From assembly GCF_025742995.1 (NCBI RefSeq), contig NZ_JAOVQM010000003.1:248001-312000 (forward strand): 64,000 nt of DNA. The letters are read 5' to 3'. Made by a program: the position numbers and the translations under genes. Origin of the DNA: Paracholeplasma manati (lineage in GTDB: Bacteria; Bacillota_I; Bacilli_A; Acholeplasmatales; UBA5453). Under the pieces are notes generated by a model. That model was not told the DNA's origin, did not search any database, and saw only the letters and a program-made list of their open reading frames with translations. This document shows, piece after piece, positions 63,566-64,000 of this stretch. Every line of letters begins with the position of its first letter. The first letter of the stretch is position 1.

Positions 63566-63602
63566 TGAAAAAGCCAGCTGTCACGAAAAATGACAACTGG
63601 CT
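63566..63602 (-). terminator. Expression-platform terminator of the c-di-GMP riboswitch
   Basis: AGCCAGCTGTCA (63572-63583) pairs with TGACAACTGGCT (63591-63602), with one G-T pair in RNA, and the minus strand ends in T5. The 5' arm in the RNA overlaps the AGCC at the aptamer 3' end, so the two structures compete. Confidence 0.85.
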
Positions 63603-63664
63603 ACCATTTATATAGGCCCTATAGCTTTGCGTCACTAGATTTCTCTAGTTTTGCCTTTAACATT
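63591..63664 (-). ncRNA. c-di-GMP-I riboswitch (GEMM) aptamer
   Basis: The minus strand reads GGCAAAACTAGAGAAATCTAG, then GTGACGCAAAGCTATAGG and GCCTATATAAATGGTAGCC. The order GGCAAA, a GNRA-like hairpin, GACGCAAAGC, GGGCCTA and TGGTAGCC is the GEMM-I consensus. It lies in the leader of the TasA-like operon, and an EAL gene sits directly upstream. Confidence 0.88.
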
Positions 63665-63685
63665 AGTTTGAATTTTACTACACCT

Positions 63686-63715
63686 ATAATATACACCTAC
63701 AAAAAAGAATGTCAA
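63686..63715 (-). promoter_or_regulatory. Promoter of the riboswitch-controlled surface operon
   Basis: On the minus strand, TTGACA (63710-63715) and TATTAT (63686-63691) are 18 bases apart. The start is about 10 bases before the aptamer. Confidence 0.7.
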
Positions 63716-63734
63716 CAGTTTTGAAATATTTTTT

Positions 63735-64000
63735 TTATAATTGGATGAGTTTGGATAAATCGGTTTCTTTATAGTATGTTTTCAAATTCTCAAATGACAT
63801 TGGACGGGCAAAGTAAAACCCCTGAACGATATGAATATTGTAGCCAGCAATGGTCTGTAACATTTGTTCGTTTTCAATACCTTCTGAGATGATCGTCTTT
63901 TGGTTCTTCTCAGCAAACTCAACGAGCAAGGTTACGAATCTGGATTTAACGTAAGAGTGTTCTTCATTCAAGAACTCTTTCGATAGTTTGATCGTATCTA
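63735..64000 (-). CDS. EAL-domain c-di-GMP phosphodiesterase, C-terminal fragment
   Basis: The gene continues beyond the right edge; the frame is open to base 64000 and reads DTIKLSKEFLNEEHSYVKS. Visible motifs are DTIK (the usual D-x-IK of EAL), ISEGIEN (EGVE-type metal site region) and VQGFYFARPM, the standard EAL ending. EAL enzymes hydrolyse c-di-GMP to pGpG. Whether a GGDEF or sensor part precedes it cannot be seen. It lies just upstream of a c-di-GMP riboswitch. Confidence 0.88.
   Translation of the reverse strand, partial: DTIKLSKEFLNEEHSYVKSRFVTLLVEFAEKNQKTIISEGIENEQMLQTIAGYNIHIVQGFYFARPMSFENLKTYYKETDLSKLIQL

Noticed and set aside
1-64000. Mycoplasma-type code (UGA as Trp), CRISPR arrays, tRNA or rRNA genes
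   Set aside because: Genes end cleanly at UGA and have full family lengths in the standard code; no regular direct repeats or tRNA-like cloverleaves were noticed by eye.

Overview
The window looks like chromosome of a low-GC Gram-positive-type bacterium that uses the standard genetic code. My best guess is an Acholeplasma-like Mollicute or close relative, but this is inference. The grounds are AT-rich DNA (roughly 40% GC by eye), long ORFs with UGA as stop, AGGAGG ribosome sites, TTG/GTG starts, a T-box in front of a valS operon, the Firmicutes order rplU-prp-rpmA-obgE with an L27 that needs N-terminal trimming, a CsoR operator, and a CIRCE-like box at lon (known in mycoplasmas). Almost all genes lie on the minus strand. 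No tRNA, rRNA or CRISPR array was seen.

Layout. 1-7070: pectin/uronate use. Two sugar ABC permeases (one cut by the window edge), a membrane protein, an intracellular-looking pectin methylesterase, and uxaC-uxaA-uxaB behind a promoter overlapped by a cre-like dyad. 7200-11285: an operon of a IIB-like membrane protein, HPr, a DUF368 polyprenyl-phosphate transporter, trmB, an M42 peptidase and an aldo-keto reductase; uppP diverges from it. 12180-14770: ruvA-ruvB-queA. 15487-19143: a 1218-residue coiled-coil protein of unknown role. 20019-34093: housekeeping genes (obgE, rpmA, prp, rplU, radC, folC, valS, ysxC, lon, tig and others). 34260-42884: an anchored trypsin-like protease, a lone zinc-finger-less TnpB, an SDR protein with a dyad over its -10, the csoR-copA-copZ copper operon, an ene-reductase and a small alarmone synthetase.

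43046-54715 is a ten-gene operon: thiolase, acetoacetyl-CoA-reductase-like SDR, an unusual KAS III-like enzyme, a complete LIV-type ABC transporter, a CoA-transferase and two alpha/beta hydrolases. A divergent TetR-family gene sits beside it, and matching TGAAT-N4-ATTCA dyads mark the operon leader and the end of the regulator gene. I infer uptake and breakdown (or making) of short 3-hydroxy/3-oxo acids or their esters.

55600-64000 is the most interesting part. The C-terminal end of an EAL (c-di-GMP phosphodiesterase) gene is followed by a c-di-GMP-I riboswitch fused to an intrinsic terminator. Then come three exported TasA/camelysin-like proteins sharing a C-terminal W-[IV]-E-G-x-D motif, a SipW/ER-type signal peptidase, a membrane-anchored McrB-like AAA+ ATPase, a DUF2357 protein whose tail is coiled coil instead of nuclease, and a second SipW-type peptidase, closed by a terminator. 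I read this as a c-di-GMP-switched surface-fibre export and assembly system that has borrowed a McrBC-type ATPase/DUF2357 pair.
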